From Mycolicibacter arupensis (GTDB lineage Bacteria; Actinomycetota; Actinomycetes; Mycobacteriales; Mycobacteriaceae): a DNA stretch of 64,000 nt. The notes beneath the pieces are model-generated. The model was not told where the DNA came from and did no database searches. It saw only the letters and a program-made list of their open reading frames with translations. Numbering within the stretch: position 1 is the first letter of the stretch; each line of letters starts with the position of its first letter. This document shows positions 56,007 through 64,000 of this stretch, in pieces. Position numbers and translations under genes: made by a program. The stretch covers positions 33,918 to 97,917 of the forward strand of contig NZ_MVHH01000012.1 in the NCBI RefSeq assembly GCF_002086515.1. The letters are read 5' to 3'.

Positions 56007-56535
56007 GGCCGGCATCGTCGCCCCCCGCGTATCGGCGCGGGTAGTACTCCTCGATCAGGCCGGATCGGTGCTGCTGCTGCGCGGTCGCGATCCGGCACTG
56101 CCCGATGACGCGTCGGATCCGGCCCCGCGCTGGTGGTTCACCGTCGGTGGACAGGTCCAGTCCGAGGAGTCCCTCGCCGATACGGCGGCCCGGGAGCTGG
56201 TGGAGGAGACCGGACTGAGCGTTGGCGCCCATCAGCTCGTGGGGCCGATCTGGCGCCGCGACGCGGTGTTCGCGTTCAACGGCGAGCGCGTGGAGAGCCG
56301 GGAGTTCTTCTTCACCCACCGCACTGAACGGTTTGAGCCGTCTGATCGCGGCCGGACCAGCCTCGAACGTCGTTACCTGCAGGGCCATCGATGGTGCGAT
56401 ACCGCAGCGATCGTCGCGTTGGCTGCCGCGGGTGAGACGGTGTATCCGTTGCAGCTGGGTGAGCGCCTGGCCGAAGCGGCCCGCGCGGCGGAACGCGGCC
56501 CGGGATACGAAGTGGCTCTTCGCCGGATTTCCTGA
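55993..56535 (+). CDS. Nudix hydrolase
   Basis: A 180-residue protein from ATG 55993. The Nudix box is GGQVQSEESLADTAARELVEETGLSVG near 53-79 (written here in parts as GGQVQSEESLADT and ARELVEETGL). Surrounding parts are VVLLDQAGSVLLLRGRD and WWFTVGGQVQSEE. Such enzymes cleave nucleoside diphosphates linked to another group. It overlaps the LemA-like gene by 14 bases and ends 62 bases before the alcohol dehydrogenase gene, closing the pimA operon. Confidence 0.9.
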   Translation: MMIDEAGIVAPRVSARVVLLDQAGSVLLLRGRDPALPDDASDPAPRWWFTVGGQVQSEESLADTAARELVEETGLSVGAHQLVGPIWRRDAVFAFNGERVESREFFFTHRTERFEPSDRGRTSLERRYLQGHRWCDTAAIVALAAAGETVYPLQLGERLAEAARAAERGPGYEVALRRIS

Positions 56536-56597
56536 GCCAGGCGGCCTAGGCTGAACACGTCTTCGGGCGAATCATCCTCGTCACCAAGGGAGCCCCC

Positions 56598-57611
56598 ATG
56601 CCCTCACACCGCGCTGTTCAGGTAGCTGCCGTCGATGCCCCGCTGGCGCTGGTCGACGTCGACACTGCCCGGCCGGGCCCGGGCCAGGTCCGTATCGAGG
56701 TGGCCGCCTGCGGCGTCTGCGGCACCGACCACGCCTTCGTCCACGGTGGCTTTCCAGGAATGACCTGGCCGGTGACGCTGGGCCACGAAATCGCCGGAAC
56801 CGTAGTCGAGCTGGGCTCTGGAGTAACTGACTGGCAGGTGGGCGAGCGCGTCGCCGTGGGTTGGTTCGGAGGCAACTGCAACCACTGCATTCCTTGCCGC
56901 AAGGGCGATTTCATCCACTGCGTCAACGCTCAGGTTCCCAGCCTGCACTACCCCGGTGGCTACGCCGAGTCGGTCACCGTTCCCGCCAGCGCGCTGGCCC
57001 GAATCCCTGACGAACTGTCGTTCGTCGAGGCCGCACCCATGGGCTGCGCCGGGGTCACCACCTACCACGCGCTGCGGTCCACCAAGGCGCGCCCGGGAGA
57101 CCGGGTCGCAGTGCTCGGCCTCGGCGGTTTGGGTCATCTGGGCGTCCAGTTCGCCCGGGCCATGGGATTCGAGACCATCTCGATCGCACGCGGGGCCGCC
57201 AAGGAGGCTGACGCTCGCGCGCTCGGTGCCCACCACTACATCGACTCGACCGCCACGGACGTCGCGCAGGCGATGGCCGCGCTCGGGGGAGCATCGGTGG
57301 TGTTGGCCACCGCCGCTAACTCGCGGGCCATGGCCGACACCCTCGACGGGTTGTCGCCGCGGGGGGAGCTGGTGATCATCGGTGTCACCGCCGACCCACT
57401 GCCGATCACGCCCATGCAGTTGATCAGCCCCGGACTGAGCGTCACCGGCCATCCCTCGGGCACTGCCCGCGATATCGAGGAGACCATGCGCTTTGCGGTG
57501 CTGTCGGGCGTTCGGGCGCGGATCGAAGAACGACCGTTGGCCGAGGCCGCCCAGGCCTACGCCGCCATGGTGGAGGGGCGGGCGCACTACCGAATGGTCC
57601 TGACGATGTGA
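56598..57611 (+). CDS. Zinc-dependent alcohol dehydrogenase
   Basis: A 337-residue medium-chain dehydrogenase. The catalytic zinc site is CGVCGTDHAFVHGGFPGM with GHEIAG; the structural zinc loop is GNCNHCIPCRKGDFIHC (C-x2-C-x2-C-x7-C). The NAD(P) fold is VLGLGGLGHLGVQFARAMG near 172-190. Such enzymes oxidise primary or cinnamyl alcohols. It is the only gene of its type here and lies between the Nudix gene and pdxS, with 183 bases of gene-free DNA after it. Confidence 0.93.
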   Translation: MPSHRAVQVAAVDAPLALVDVDTARPGPGQVRIEVAACGVCGTDHAFVHGGFPGMTWPVTLGHEIAGTVVELGSGVTDWQVGERVAVGWFGGNCNHCIPCRKGDFIHCVNAQVPSLHYPGGYAESVTVPASALARIPDELSFVEAAPMGCAGVTTYHALRSTKARPGDRVAVLGLGGLGHLGVQFARAMGFETISIARGAAKEADARALGAHHYIDSTATDVAQAMAALGGASVVLATAANSRAMADTLDGLSPRGELVIIGVTADPLPITPMQLISPGLSVTGHPSGTARDIEETMRFAVLSGVRARIEERPLAEAAQAYAAMVEGRAHYRMVLTM

Positions 57612-57794
57612 GCGACCGCCGACGACCCTGAGCTGGCCCGTAGCTGTCTGCAGGCCGGTGTGTCGGCCGCATCGAGGGCCGGGTTCTCGCCGGTGGACCC
57701 TTGCTGGAACGCGCGCGGGCAACGAGCCGGAAAACGGCTGGCGGCGGCCCACTACACTGATCGGGTATCAGTGGCCAGCAAGGAGAAGCATTCA

Positions 57795-58712
57795 GTGGAC
57801 AGCGCGGCGCAGAACGGTTCGGCACCCGATGGACAAACGGGTACTGCGCGAGTAAAGCGCGGCATGGCCGAGATGCTCAAGGGCGGCGTCATCATGGACG
57901 TCGTCACCCCGGATCAGGCCCGCATCGCTGAAGCTGCCGGTGCCGTGGCGGTGATGGCGCTGGAGCGGGTGCCCGCCGACATTCGTGCCCAGGGCGGCGT
58001 TTCACGAATGAGTGACCCGGACATGATCGAGGGGATCATCGCCGCGGTCACCATCCCGGTGATGGCCAAGGTGCGTATCGGACACTTCGTCGAGGCGCAG
58101 ATTCTGCAGAGCCTCGGGGTGGACTACATCGACGAGTCCGAGGTGCTGACCCCGGCCGACTACACCCACCACATCGACAAATGGAAGTACACCGTGCCGT
58201 TCGTGTGCGGGGCTACCAACCTGGGCGAGGCGTTACGCCGGATCACCGAGGGGGCGGCCATGATCCGCTCCAAGGGCGAAGCCGGCACCGGCGACGTCTC
58301 CAACGCCACCACGCATATGCGGTCGATCGGTGGTGAGATCCGCCGGCTCACGTCGCTTTCCGAGGACGAATTGTTCGTTGCCGCAAAGGAACTACAGGCG
58401 CCCTATGATCTGGTTGCCGAAGTGGCGAGGGCCGGGAAGCTGCCGGTGACGCTGTTCACCGCCGGTGGTATCGCCACCCCTGCGGATGCGGCGATGATGA
58501 TGCAGCTCGGCGCCGAGGGCGTGTTCGTCGGCTCGGGCATCTTCAAGTCCGGTGACCCGGCAGCCCGTGCGGCCGCCATTGTCAAGGCCACCACCTTCTA
58601 TGACGACCCCGATGTGCTGGCCCGCGTCTCACGTGGTCTGGGTGAGGCGATGGTCGGCATCAACGTGGAGGACATCGCTGCGCCGCACCGGCTCGCCGAA
58701 CGCGGCTGGTAA
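57795..58712 (+). CDS. pdxS: Pyridoxal 5'-phosphate synthase subunit PdxS
   Basis: A 305-residue TIM-barrel enzyme that makes PLP from ribose 5-phosphate, glyceraldehyde 3-phosphate and ammonia from PdxT. GTG 57795, eight bases after AAGGAGA, was chosen; GTG 57771 is an alternative. Motifs are [34 protein letters not shown] at the start, abbreviated, the ribose-phosphate Lys in [16 protein letters not shown] (family [12 protein letters not shown]) and the phosphate loop [29 protein letters not shown], abbreviated. It leads pdxS-tesB-pdxT. Confidence 0.97.
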   Translation: MDSAAQNGSAPDGQTGTARVKRGMAEMLKGGVIMDVVTPDQARIAEAAGAVAVMALERVPADIRAQGGVSRMSDPDMIEGIIAAVTIPVMAKVRIGHFVEAQILQSLGVDYIDESEVLTPADYTHHIDKWKYTVPFVCGATNLGEALRRITEGAAMIRSKGEAGTGDVSNATTHMRSIGGEIRRLTSLSEDELFVAAKELQAPYDLVAEVARAGKLPVTLFTAGGIATPADAAMMMQLGAEGVFVGSGIFKSGDPAARAAAIVKATTFYDDPDVLARVSRGLGEAMVGINVEDIAAPHRLAERGW

Positions 58713-58719
58713 CCCACTC

Positions 58720-59565
58720 GTGGCGATCGAAGAGATCCTTGACCTCGAGCAACTGGAGGTCAACATCTATCGCGGGAGCGTGTTCAGCCCGAACTCCGCG
58801 GAGACCCAGCGCACCTTCGGTGGCCACGTTGCCGGTCAGGCGCTGGTGTCGGCGGTACGCACCGTGGAGCCGCGCTACCGCGTCCACTCGTTGCACGGCT
58901 ATTTCCTGCGTCCCGGGGACGCCAGGGCTCCCACGGTGTTTCTGGTGGAGCGGGTGCGTGACGGGGGTTCGTTCTGCACCCGGCGGGTCAACGCCGTCCA
59001 GCACGGCGAGACCATCTTCAATATGTCGGCCTCGTTCCAGACCGAGCAGCGTGGCATAGCGCATCAGGATGTGATGGCCGGTGCGCCCGAACCCGGGGAC
59101 CTGCCGGACATCAGCGCGATGAAGGCCTTCGATGACGAGGGCCTGAAGGCCTTCGCCGAATGGGATCTGCGCCGGGTCCCGCGTGAGCAGCTGCCGAACA
59201 GGCCCGGCAAGGTGGCCGAGCAGCAGGTCTGGTTCCGCCACCGCGATCCGCTGCCCGATGATCAGGTGCTGCATATCTGCGCGCTCGCCTACATGAGTGA
59301 CCTGACCCTGCTGGGTACCTCGTGGGCCATTCACCCGGAGGTGCGGGATCACCTCCAAGTGGCGTCGTTGGACCATGCGATGTGGTTCATGCGGCCCTTC
59401 CGGGCCGATGAATGGCTGCTCTACGACCAGTCCTCTCCGTCGGCGGGGGCGGGGCGGGCACTGACCCAGGGCAAGATCTACAACCGGTCCGGGGACATGG
59501 TGGCCGCCGTCATGCAGGAAGGGCTGACCCGCTTCCCGTCCGGATATCAGCCGAACGCCCAGTGA
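58720..59565 (+). CDS. tesB: Acyl-CoA thioesterase II (TesB)
   Basis: A 281-residue double-hotdog thioesterase starting at GTG 58720, the same length as the M. tuberculosis protein. The first hotdog has [20 protein letters not shown] and [17 protein letters not shown]; the second has [14 protein letters not shown] and [26 protein letters not shown]. It hydrolyses medium and long acyl-CoAs. It lies seven bases after pdxS and overlaps pdxT by four bases (GTGA), an odd but conserved insertion between the two PLP synthase subunits. Confidence 0.94.
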   Translation: MAIEEILDLEQLEVNIYRGSVFSPNSAETQRTFGGHVAGQALVSAVRTVEPRYRVHSLHGYFLRPGDARAPTVFLVERVRDGGSFCTRRVNAVQHGETIFNMSASFQTEQRGIAHQDVMAGAPEPGDLPDISAMKAFDDEGLKAFAEWDLRRVPREQLPNRPGKVAEQQVWFRHRDPLPDDQVLHICALAYMSDLTLLGTSWAIHPEVRDHLQVASLDHAMWFMRPFRADEWLLYDQSSPSAGAGRALTQGKIYNRSGDMVAAVMQEGLTRFPSGYQPNAQ

Positions 59566-60158
59566 GCGCACCTCAGATCGGTGTGCTCGCCCTGCAGGGC
59601 GACGTCCGCGAACACCTGGCCGCGTTGAGCGCTGTCGGCGCGGATCCGATTCCGGTGCGCCGCCGCAGCGAACTCGACGCTGTGGACGCGCTCCTGATTC
59701 CCGGAGGGGAGTCGACCACGATCAGTCTTCTGCTGCGCGAGCTGGAGCTCACCGAGCCGCTGCGGGATCGGCTGGCTGACGGAATGCCGGCCTATGGATC
59801 GTGCGCGGGGATGATCCTGTTGGCCAGCGAGATCCTGGATGCCGGTGCGCGGGGACGTGCGGCCACTGCGCTCGGCGGAATCGATATGGCTGTGCGGCGC
59901 AACGCCTTCGGGCGGCAGGTCGATTCCTTCGAAGGCGATATCGACTTCGAAGGTCTGGACGAGCCCGTGCACGCGGTGTTCATCCGCGCGCCCTGGGTGG
60001 AACGGATCGGTCCCAACGTCCAGGTGCTGGCGCAGGCCGCCGGGCATCCCGTGGCAGTGCGTCAGGGCCGCGTACTGGCCACCTCATTTCATCCGGAGGT
60101 GACCGGCGATCGCCGGATACACCGCCTTTTCGTCGACATCGTTGCGGGGCAGGCCTGA
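59562..60158 (+). CDS. pdxT: Pyridoxal 5'-phosphate synthase glutaminase subunit PdxT
   Basis: A 198-residue class I glutamine amidotransferase starting at GTG 59562. The triad is Cys in [12 protein letters not shown] near 79, His in [10 protein letters not shown] near 178 and Glu close by. The start [17 protein letters not shown] and the [11 protein letters not shown] loop are typical. It supplies ammonia to PdxS in the PLP synthase complex. It overlaps tesB and precedes a UbiB-type kinase gene by 67 bases. Confidence 0.96.
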   Translation: MSAPQIGVLALQGDVREHLAALSAVGADPIPVRRRSELDAVDALLIPGGESTTISLLLRELELTEPLRDRLADGMPAYGSCAGMILLASEILDAGARGRAATALGGIDMAVRRNAFGRQVDSFEGDIDFEGLDEPVHAVFIRAPWVERIGPNVQVLAQAAGHPVAVRQGRVLATSFHPEVTGDRRIHRLFVDIVAGQA

Positions 60159-60225
60159 CCAGCGCTGGCCGCCATTCGGCCGACCGGGAATACCGTCGCC
60201 GCCATGGGCCAGGCATGATGTCGGC

Positions 60226-61578
60226 ATGGCAGATCTCGCGCGGGGCGGATTCCGCCGCGCAGTAAAGCTGGCGAGCCTCCCGGCCGGAGTCGCAGGTCGC
60301 GCAGCGCTGGGTGTGGGCAAAAGGATGACCGGCAAGTCCAAGGACGAGGTCAGCGCCGAACTCCTGGAGAAGGCCGCCGATGAGATGTTCAAAGTGCTCG
60401 GCGAGCTCAAGGGCGGCGCGATGAAGGTCGGGCAGGCCCTTTCGGTGATGGAAGCGGCGATTCCACCGCAGTTCGCCGAACCATTCCGCGAGGCCTTGGT
60501 CAAGCTGCAGAGTGAGGCCCCACCCTTACCTGCCGCCAAGGTGCACCGGGTGCTCGACGCCCAGCTGGGCACCAAGTGGCGTGAGCGCTTCGCCTCCTTC
60601 GATGACACCCCCGCCGCCTCGGCGAGCATCGGGCAGGTGCACCGCGCCGTCTGGAAGGACGGTCGGGACGTCGCGGTCAAGATCCAATACCCCGGCGCCG
60701 ACGAGGCGCTGCGCGCCGACCTCAAACTGATTCAGCGGTTCAACTGGATAGCCAAGCAAGTGGTGCCCGGCGCTGACGTGGACCGGCTTGTCTCGGAGAT
60801 CAACGACACCCTCGAAGCCGAACTCGAATACCGCCAGGAAGCCGACAATCAGCGGGCCTTCGCCAAGGCCTACGCCGACGACCCCAAGTTCTTCGTTCCG
60901 GCCGTGATCGCCAGCGCGCCCAAGGTGATCGTCTCGGAGTGGATCGAGGGCCGGCGACTGTCGGCCATCATCAGCAGCGGCACCAAAGAGGAGCGAGACT
61001 CCGCCTGCGCATTGCTACTGGAATTCACCCTGAGCTCACCGGCGCGCGTCGGGATGGTCCATGCCGACCCGCACCCGGGCAACTTCATGCTGTTGCCCGA
61101 CGGCCGGCTGGGCGTCATCGATTTCGGTGCGGTGGCCGAACATCCCGAGGGCATCCCCCCCGGGTTCGCCGAACTGCTGTGCTGGGCGCGTGACGAACAG
61201 TGGGAAGAATCGATCCGCCTGCTCAAGCAGCTCGGATTCATGCCGGACGACTACGACCTGACGGCCGAGCAGCTGGTCGAATACATCCAGCCGCTGTGGC
61301 CCTACATCGACCCGCTGCGCTCGGGGGAGTTCCACTTCACCCGAAAGTGGTTCCAGAAGTCCGCGCTGGTGACCACCGATCCGTTGGCCGAAGGCTTCGG
61401 CGACCGATTCCGGATGGCCCGCCAGATGACCCTCCCGGCTGGTTATGTCATGTTGCTGCGCACGCTGGGCGGCCTGTTGGGGGTCGCGGTGCAGTTGGAC
61501 GCGCACGTCGACTACGCCGCGCTGATCGAGCGATGGGCGCCCGGCTTCTTCCCGCCGGGGCAGCCCCCGGCGCGCTGA
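60226..61578 (+). CDS. ABC1/UbiB-family protein kinase-like ATPase
   Basis: A 450-residue protein from ATG 60226 (MADLARGGFRRAVKLA). The UbiB-type N-terminal KxGQ motif is GGAMKVGQALSVMEAAIPPQF near 64-84; the A-rich loop is ASASIGQVHRAVWKDG; the Lys is in DVAVKIQYPGADE; the catalytic loop is MVHADPHPGNFMLLPDGRLGVIDFGAVAEHP. Such kinases support isoprenoid lipid (quinone) metabolism. It lies between pdxT and yebC, where M. tuberculosis does not, from memory, have it. The frame is open upstream, but conserved sequence begins here. Confidence 0.93.
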   Translation: MADLARGGFRRAVKLASLPAGVAGRAALGVGKRMTGKSKDEVSAELLEKAADEMFKVLGELKGGAMKVGQALSVMEAAIPPQFAEPFREALVKLQSEAPPLPAAKVHRVLDAQLGTKWRERFASFDDTPAASASIGQVHRAVWKDGRDVAVKIQYPGADEALRADLKLIQRFNWIAKQVVPGADVDRLVSEINDTLEAELEYRQEADNQRAFAKAYADDPKFFVPAVIASAPKVIVSEWIEGRRLSAIISSGTKEERDSACALLLEFTLSSPARVGMVHADPHPGNFMLLPDGRLGVIDFGAVAEHPEGIPPGFAELLCWARDEQWEESIRLLKQLGFMPDDYDLTAEQLVEYIQPLWPYIDPLRSGEFHFTRKWFQKSALVTTDPLAEGFGDRFRMARQMTLPAGYVMLLRTLGGLLGVAVQLDAHVDYAALIERWAPGFFPPGQPPAR

Positions 61579-61639
61579 CCGGGCTGACACGTAGACTCGT
61601 CGCGCAAAGTTCTGACGCAACAGTGAGGTAGGCAATCGC

Positions 61640-62395
61640 ATGAGCGGCCATTCCAAGTGGGCTACCACGAAGCACAAGAAGGCCGTCATTGACGCGCGTC
61701 GTGGGAAGAATTTTGCGCGCTTGATCAAGAACATCGAGGTTGCAGCACGCGTTGGCGGCGGCGATCCGTCGGGCAATCCGACGTTGTATGACGCGATTCA
61801 GAAGGCCAAGAAGAGTTCGGTCCCCAACGACAACATCGAGCGGGCGCGAAAGCGCGGTGCTGGTGAAGAGGCCGGTGGCGCCGATTACCAGACCATCACC
61901 TACGAGGGATACGGACCCAACGGCGTCGCGGTGCTGATCGAGTGTCTGACCGACAACCGCAACCGCGCAGCCAGCGAGGTACGGGTCGCGATGACCCGTA
62001 ACGGCGGGACGATGGCCGATCCGGGGTCGGTGGCCTATCTGTTCAGCCGCAAGGGGACAGTCACCTTGGACAAGAATGATCTGACCGAGGACGACGTCTT
62101 GGCGGCGGTGTTGGACGCCGGTGCCGAGGACGTCAACGACCTGGGCGAGAGCTTCGAAGTGATTTCGGAGCCGGGTGACCTGGTAGCGGTACGTTCGGCA
62201 CTGGTGGAAGCCGGTATCGACTACGACTCGGCCGAGGCCAGCTTTGTGGCGTCGGTGAGTGTGGCCGTTGATGTCGAGGGTGCTCGCAAGGTGATCAAGC
62301 TGGTCGAGGCCCTTGAAGACAACGATGATGTTCAGAACGTATGGACCAACGTCGACATGTCCGACGAGGTCTTGGCCGCCCTGGAAGCCGAGTAA
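61640..62395 (+). CDS. YebC/PmpR-family transcriptional or translational regulator
   Basis: A 251-residue YebC protein. It starts [22 protein letters not shown], the family signature, followed by [22 protein letters not shown] and [27 protein letters not shown] text. Three domains follow, with [18 protein letters not shown] in the second and [15 protein letters not shown] at the end. YebC proteins bind DNA or ribosomes and help translation of proline stretches. It follows the UbiB-type gene by 61 bases. The usual ruvC gene is not next to it here; a TetR gene faces it instead. Confidence 0.95.
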   Translation: MSGHSKWATTKHKKAVIDARRGKNFARLIKNIEVAARVGGGDPSGNPTLYDAIQKAKKSSVPNDNIERARKRGAGEEAGGADYQTITYEGYGPNGVAVLIECLTDNRNRAASEVRVAMTRNGGTMADPGSVAYLFSRKGTVTLDKNDLTEDDVLAAVLDAGAEDVNDLGESFEVISEPGDLVAVRSALVEAGIDYDSAEASFVASVSVAVDVEGARKVIKLVEALEDNDDVQNVWTNVDMSDEVLAALEAE

Positions 62396-62416
62396 GCGGT
62401 CTCGGCCGCACGTCTT

Positions 62417-63028
62417 TTAGTTCACCGGGAATGCAATCTGATACAGCTCTCGGGGATCGGCTCTGAGCATCCGGCCGATTTCCGTGTTGAGGCGTTCCTG
62501 AAGTTCGTCCGACGGGATGTCCTCAGTCCCGGTTGCCGCTCGGAGCAGCGGTTCGAACAACTGCCAAGCCAGTTGTAGTGCAATGACATTCGCGGCAGAC
62601 ATTCGTCCGGTGCGCTCATCTTCGTGGCTGGACAGGGCTTGACTGATGAGATTTGCGGCGATGGGGAATCGGTCCTGCAGTCGGCCGACCGCAAAGCCGT
62701 CGAGAGTGGCCCGGGCAACCACGCGCAACTGCAGCTCCGTCTTAGCCGCGATCACGGTCACTGGGGCACCGGCTCGCGCAGCCGCGGCCACGTCATCGGC
62801 GAGATGATTCAAGACCGCCTTGACCAGTTGATCTTTCGTGCCAAGGTATCGGAACAGCAGACCGTGGTTGACTCCCGATCTGGTGCCGATGTCACGGATC
62901 GAGGTGGCCGCCGGCCCGCGTTCGGCAAACAGTTCGGCCGCGTGTGTCAGCACCGCGGCAATGGTCGCCTCGCGCGCCGACGTCGCGCCCTCGTCGCTGT
63001 GGGCATCTGTTGCCTTCTTGTTAGCCAC
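62417..63028 (-). CDS. TetR-family transcriptional regulator
   Basis: A 203-residue regulator from GTG 63028 (MANKKATDAHSDEGATSARE). The DNA-binding domain (about 18-65) is ATIAAVLTHAAELFAERGPA, then SIRDIGTRSGVNHGLLFRYL with the helix-turn-helix and typical FRYLGTKDQL end. The ligand-binding half is helical without a recognisable family. Its promoter, with a near-leaderless -10 (TAGCGT) and a palindrome over the -35, suggests autorepression. It converges with yebC, 21 bases away. Confidence 0.9.
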   Translation of the reverse strand: MANKKATDAHSDEGATSAREATIAAVLTHAAELFAERGPAATSIRDIGTRSGVNHGLLFRYLGTKDQLVKAVLNHLADDVAAAARAGAPVTVIAAKTELQLRVVARATLDGFAVGRLQDRFPIAANLISQALSSHEDERTGRMSAANVIALQLAWQLFEPLLRAATGTEDIPSDELQERLNTEIGRMLRADPRELYQIAFPVN

Positions 63029-63057
63029 GTGACTACGCTAGCCGCACTACATCGGGG

Positions 63058-63071
63058 TAGTCGATTGACTA
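63058..63071 (-). promoter_or_regulatory. Candidate TetR operator and promoter
   Basis: TAGTCGATTGACTA is a perfect 5-bp-arm palindrome with a four-base spacer. On the minus strand TCGACT (63064-63059) and TAGCGT (63040-63035) are 18 bases apart, a -35/-10 pair, and only six bases separate the -10 from the TetR GTG. The operator covers the -35. Confidence 0.5.
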
Positions 63072-63858
63072 AGCTGCGCGGGTCGTAGCGGGAGCAAAGG
63101 GGTCGACGCCGATCCGCCGATTCATGGAGGTCACCATGGCGTCTCCGAGGCCTACAGCGGGCCGCGACGCGTGGGGCTGTTCGGGACCGCGGTCCCGACG
63201 GCTCAACGCGCGAAGCCGATGTTGTTGCCGCTACTTCGCACGATCCTGACACCGGCCGCGGCGCCGAGCCGACGTCCATGTCGAGGATGTCGTCATGGAC
63301 GGTGCCGGACTGATCGCCCGCCACAACCGCTCGACCGATGTTCTTGTTCTTGGTTCCTGGTCAGATCCGGCAACCGGTGCGTATTCGCCTGCCCGCAGAT
63401 GGCGACTCCTCGTCGACCGATGCAGACACCGCTGGTCGACCTTTGCCCGATGAACTTGTGTGGATCTATTGCGTTGTTGTGCAATGCAAGTGGAGATCAT
63501 TCCCCTAATCTCTGCACTCTGTCTCTTCTCGTGAAGATCCGTGCGCTTGACGGGTTGAATGCCGCGAGAACCCGGCGAGCAGTTTCGATTTCCCAGTGCC
63601 GGTGTAGCTTTCGGTTTTGGATGATTGAAAGTCAGCCCATGATGCTCCTCCGGTAGGTCGGTGGCAGGTATGTGGACTAGATGATCTGGCGCACAAAACT
63701 ATTCAGTGCAGCGTCCGCATTCTTACGATTGCATCGGCCGATGTCCGGCATGGAGGACTTTCGCCTAGGAGGTCGACAGCGTCTAGGTCTGGTGGTGCCA
63801 TGACTCCCAGGTGGAAGTCACCCGAGGCTGTGATTCCCGGTTCGGAAGGAGATTGGAC
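63072..63858. other. Gene-poor region, possibly decayed
   Basis: I see no convincing gene here. The longest frame (63171-63656) is Arg/Cys-rich and looks like chance. One short stretch around 63271-63340 reads VEDVVMDGAGLIARHN and then STDVLVLGS, which resembles the middle of a universal stress protein, but stop codons lie close on the 5' side and there is no family start. From about 63430 the base composition is less GC-rich. It contains no recognised transposase, tRNA or CRISPR. Confidence 0.5.
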
Positions 63859-63951
63859 ATGCCGCTATCCGTCTTCCCCAAGGGGCTGACCGCCAGCTGC
63901 CTGCCTCCCGCAGGGCTTCACCGCAAATCCGCGTTGGGGTGGTTGGTGTGA
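63859..63951 (+). CDS. 30-codon upstream ORF coupled to the PPE gene
   Basis: ATG 63859 follows AAGGAG at seven bases, the best ribosome-binding site in this area. The 30-residue product begins MPLSVFPKGLTASCLPPAGL and ends SALGWLV; it has no recognised family. Its TGA (63949-63951) overlaps the GTG start of the PPE gene, whose own start lacks a Shine-Dalgarno. It may be a leader ORF that couples translation, or a remnant of a PE-like gene. Confidence 0.4.
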   Translation: MPLSVFPKGLTASCLPPAGLHRKSALGWLV

Positions 63952-64000
63952 CTGCGCCTGCGTTTATGGGGTTGCCGCCGGAGGTGCATTCGGCGTTGTT
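63948..64000 (+). CDS. PPE-family protein (3' partial)
   Basis: Only the first 18 codons are in the window. GTG 63948 starts VTAPAFMGLPPEVHSALL, which matches the PPE N terminus (M-T-A-P-x-x-x-x-PPEVHSALL) of mycobacterial ESX-secreted proteins. The subfamily cannot be told. A 30-codon ORF with a strong ribosome-binding site overlaps its start. No PE gene is visible just upstream. Confidence 0.85.
   Translation, partial: MTAPAFMGLPPEVHSAL

Noticed and set aside
63171..63656. 161-residue frame in the gene-poor region
   Set aside because: Arg- and Cys-rich text without domain or ribosome-binding site, and only one of several overlapping random frames.

Overview
The window is a GC-rich stretch of a mycobacterial chromosome (Mycobacterium sensu lato). 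The markers are the sigA/sigB/ideR block, the arabinofuranosyltransferase aftC, the PIM pathway run pgsA-patA-pimA, the coproporphyrin-type heme genes hemE-hemY-hemQ, the clpC2 regulator and a PPE gene start at the right edge. Gene order over 1.4-36.8 kb and 50-62.4 kb matches, from memory, the M. tuberculosis neighbourhoods Rv2712c-Rv2667 and Rv2614c-Rv2603c, with several local gains and losses. The species cannot be fixed from the sequence alone.

Layout. 0-1.4 kb: 3' part of a MOSC/flavin reductase/[2Fe-2S] fusion. 1.4-9.8 kb: DUF4192 gene, ideR, sigB, small conserved genes, a BrkB/YihY membrane protein, an O-methyltransferase and sigA. 9.9-20.5 kb: ppgK, cei, DUF4193, DUF3093, dut, DUF3710, a 55-bp tandem repeat array, a hydrolase, an OB-fold protein, DUF3159, the ceoB/ceoC potassium-uptake regulators, an APC permease and an RNA methyltransferase. 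20.5-36.8 kb: ion permease plus CBS protein, dxs, a PACE-type efflux protein, RNase D, DUF3000, hemE-hemY-hemQ, msrB, aftC, a lipoprotein hydrolase, a RibD-like reductase, zapE, an exported protein and clpC2. 36.9-37.8 kb: a glycine-rich small protein and four tRNA genes. 37.8-49.4 kb: a more accessory region with a frameshifted LuxR/AAA regulator, a carotenoid oxygenase, DedA, acyl-CoA synthetase, crotonase, and an fdxA/Fe-S-type regulator/cupin/nitronate monooxygenase operon. 49.4-62.4 kb: thioesterase, thrS-HIT-pgsA-patA-pimA operon, alcohol dehydrogenase, pdxS-tesB-pdxT, a UbiB-type kinase and yebC. 62.4-64 kb: a TetR regulator, about 0.8 kb of apparently non-coding or decayed DNA, and a PPE gene start preceded by a 30-codon ORF.

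How the genes work together. Housekeeping transcription (SigA, SigB) and iron control (IdeR) sit beside heme synthesis, isoprenoid supply (Dxs), envelope glycan synthesis (AftC, PgsA, PatA, PimA), vitamin B6 synthesis (PdxS/PdxT) and potassium homeostasis. Many genes overlap by ATGA or GTGA, suggesting translational coupling.

The most interesting non-coding signals are: a paired-operator promoter in front of clpC2 that appears nearly leaderless; a 12-bp-arm hairpin in the sigA leader; a MIRU-like repeat whose TAG forms the stop codon of two unrelated genes; an ECF-type promoter for sigB; and a leaderless-looking fdxA promoter. I did not find CRISPR, prophage, transposase or a clearly new multi-gene defence system.
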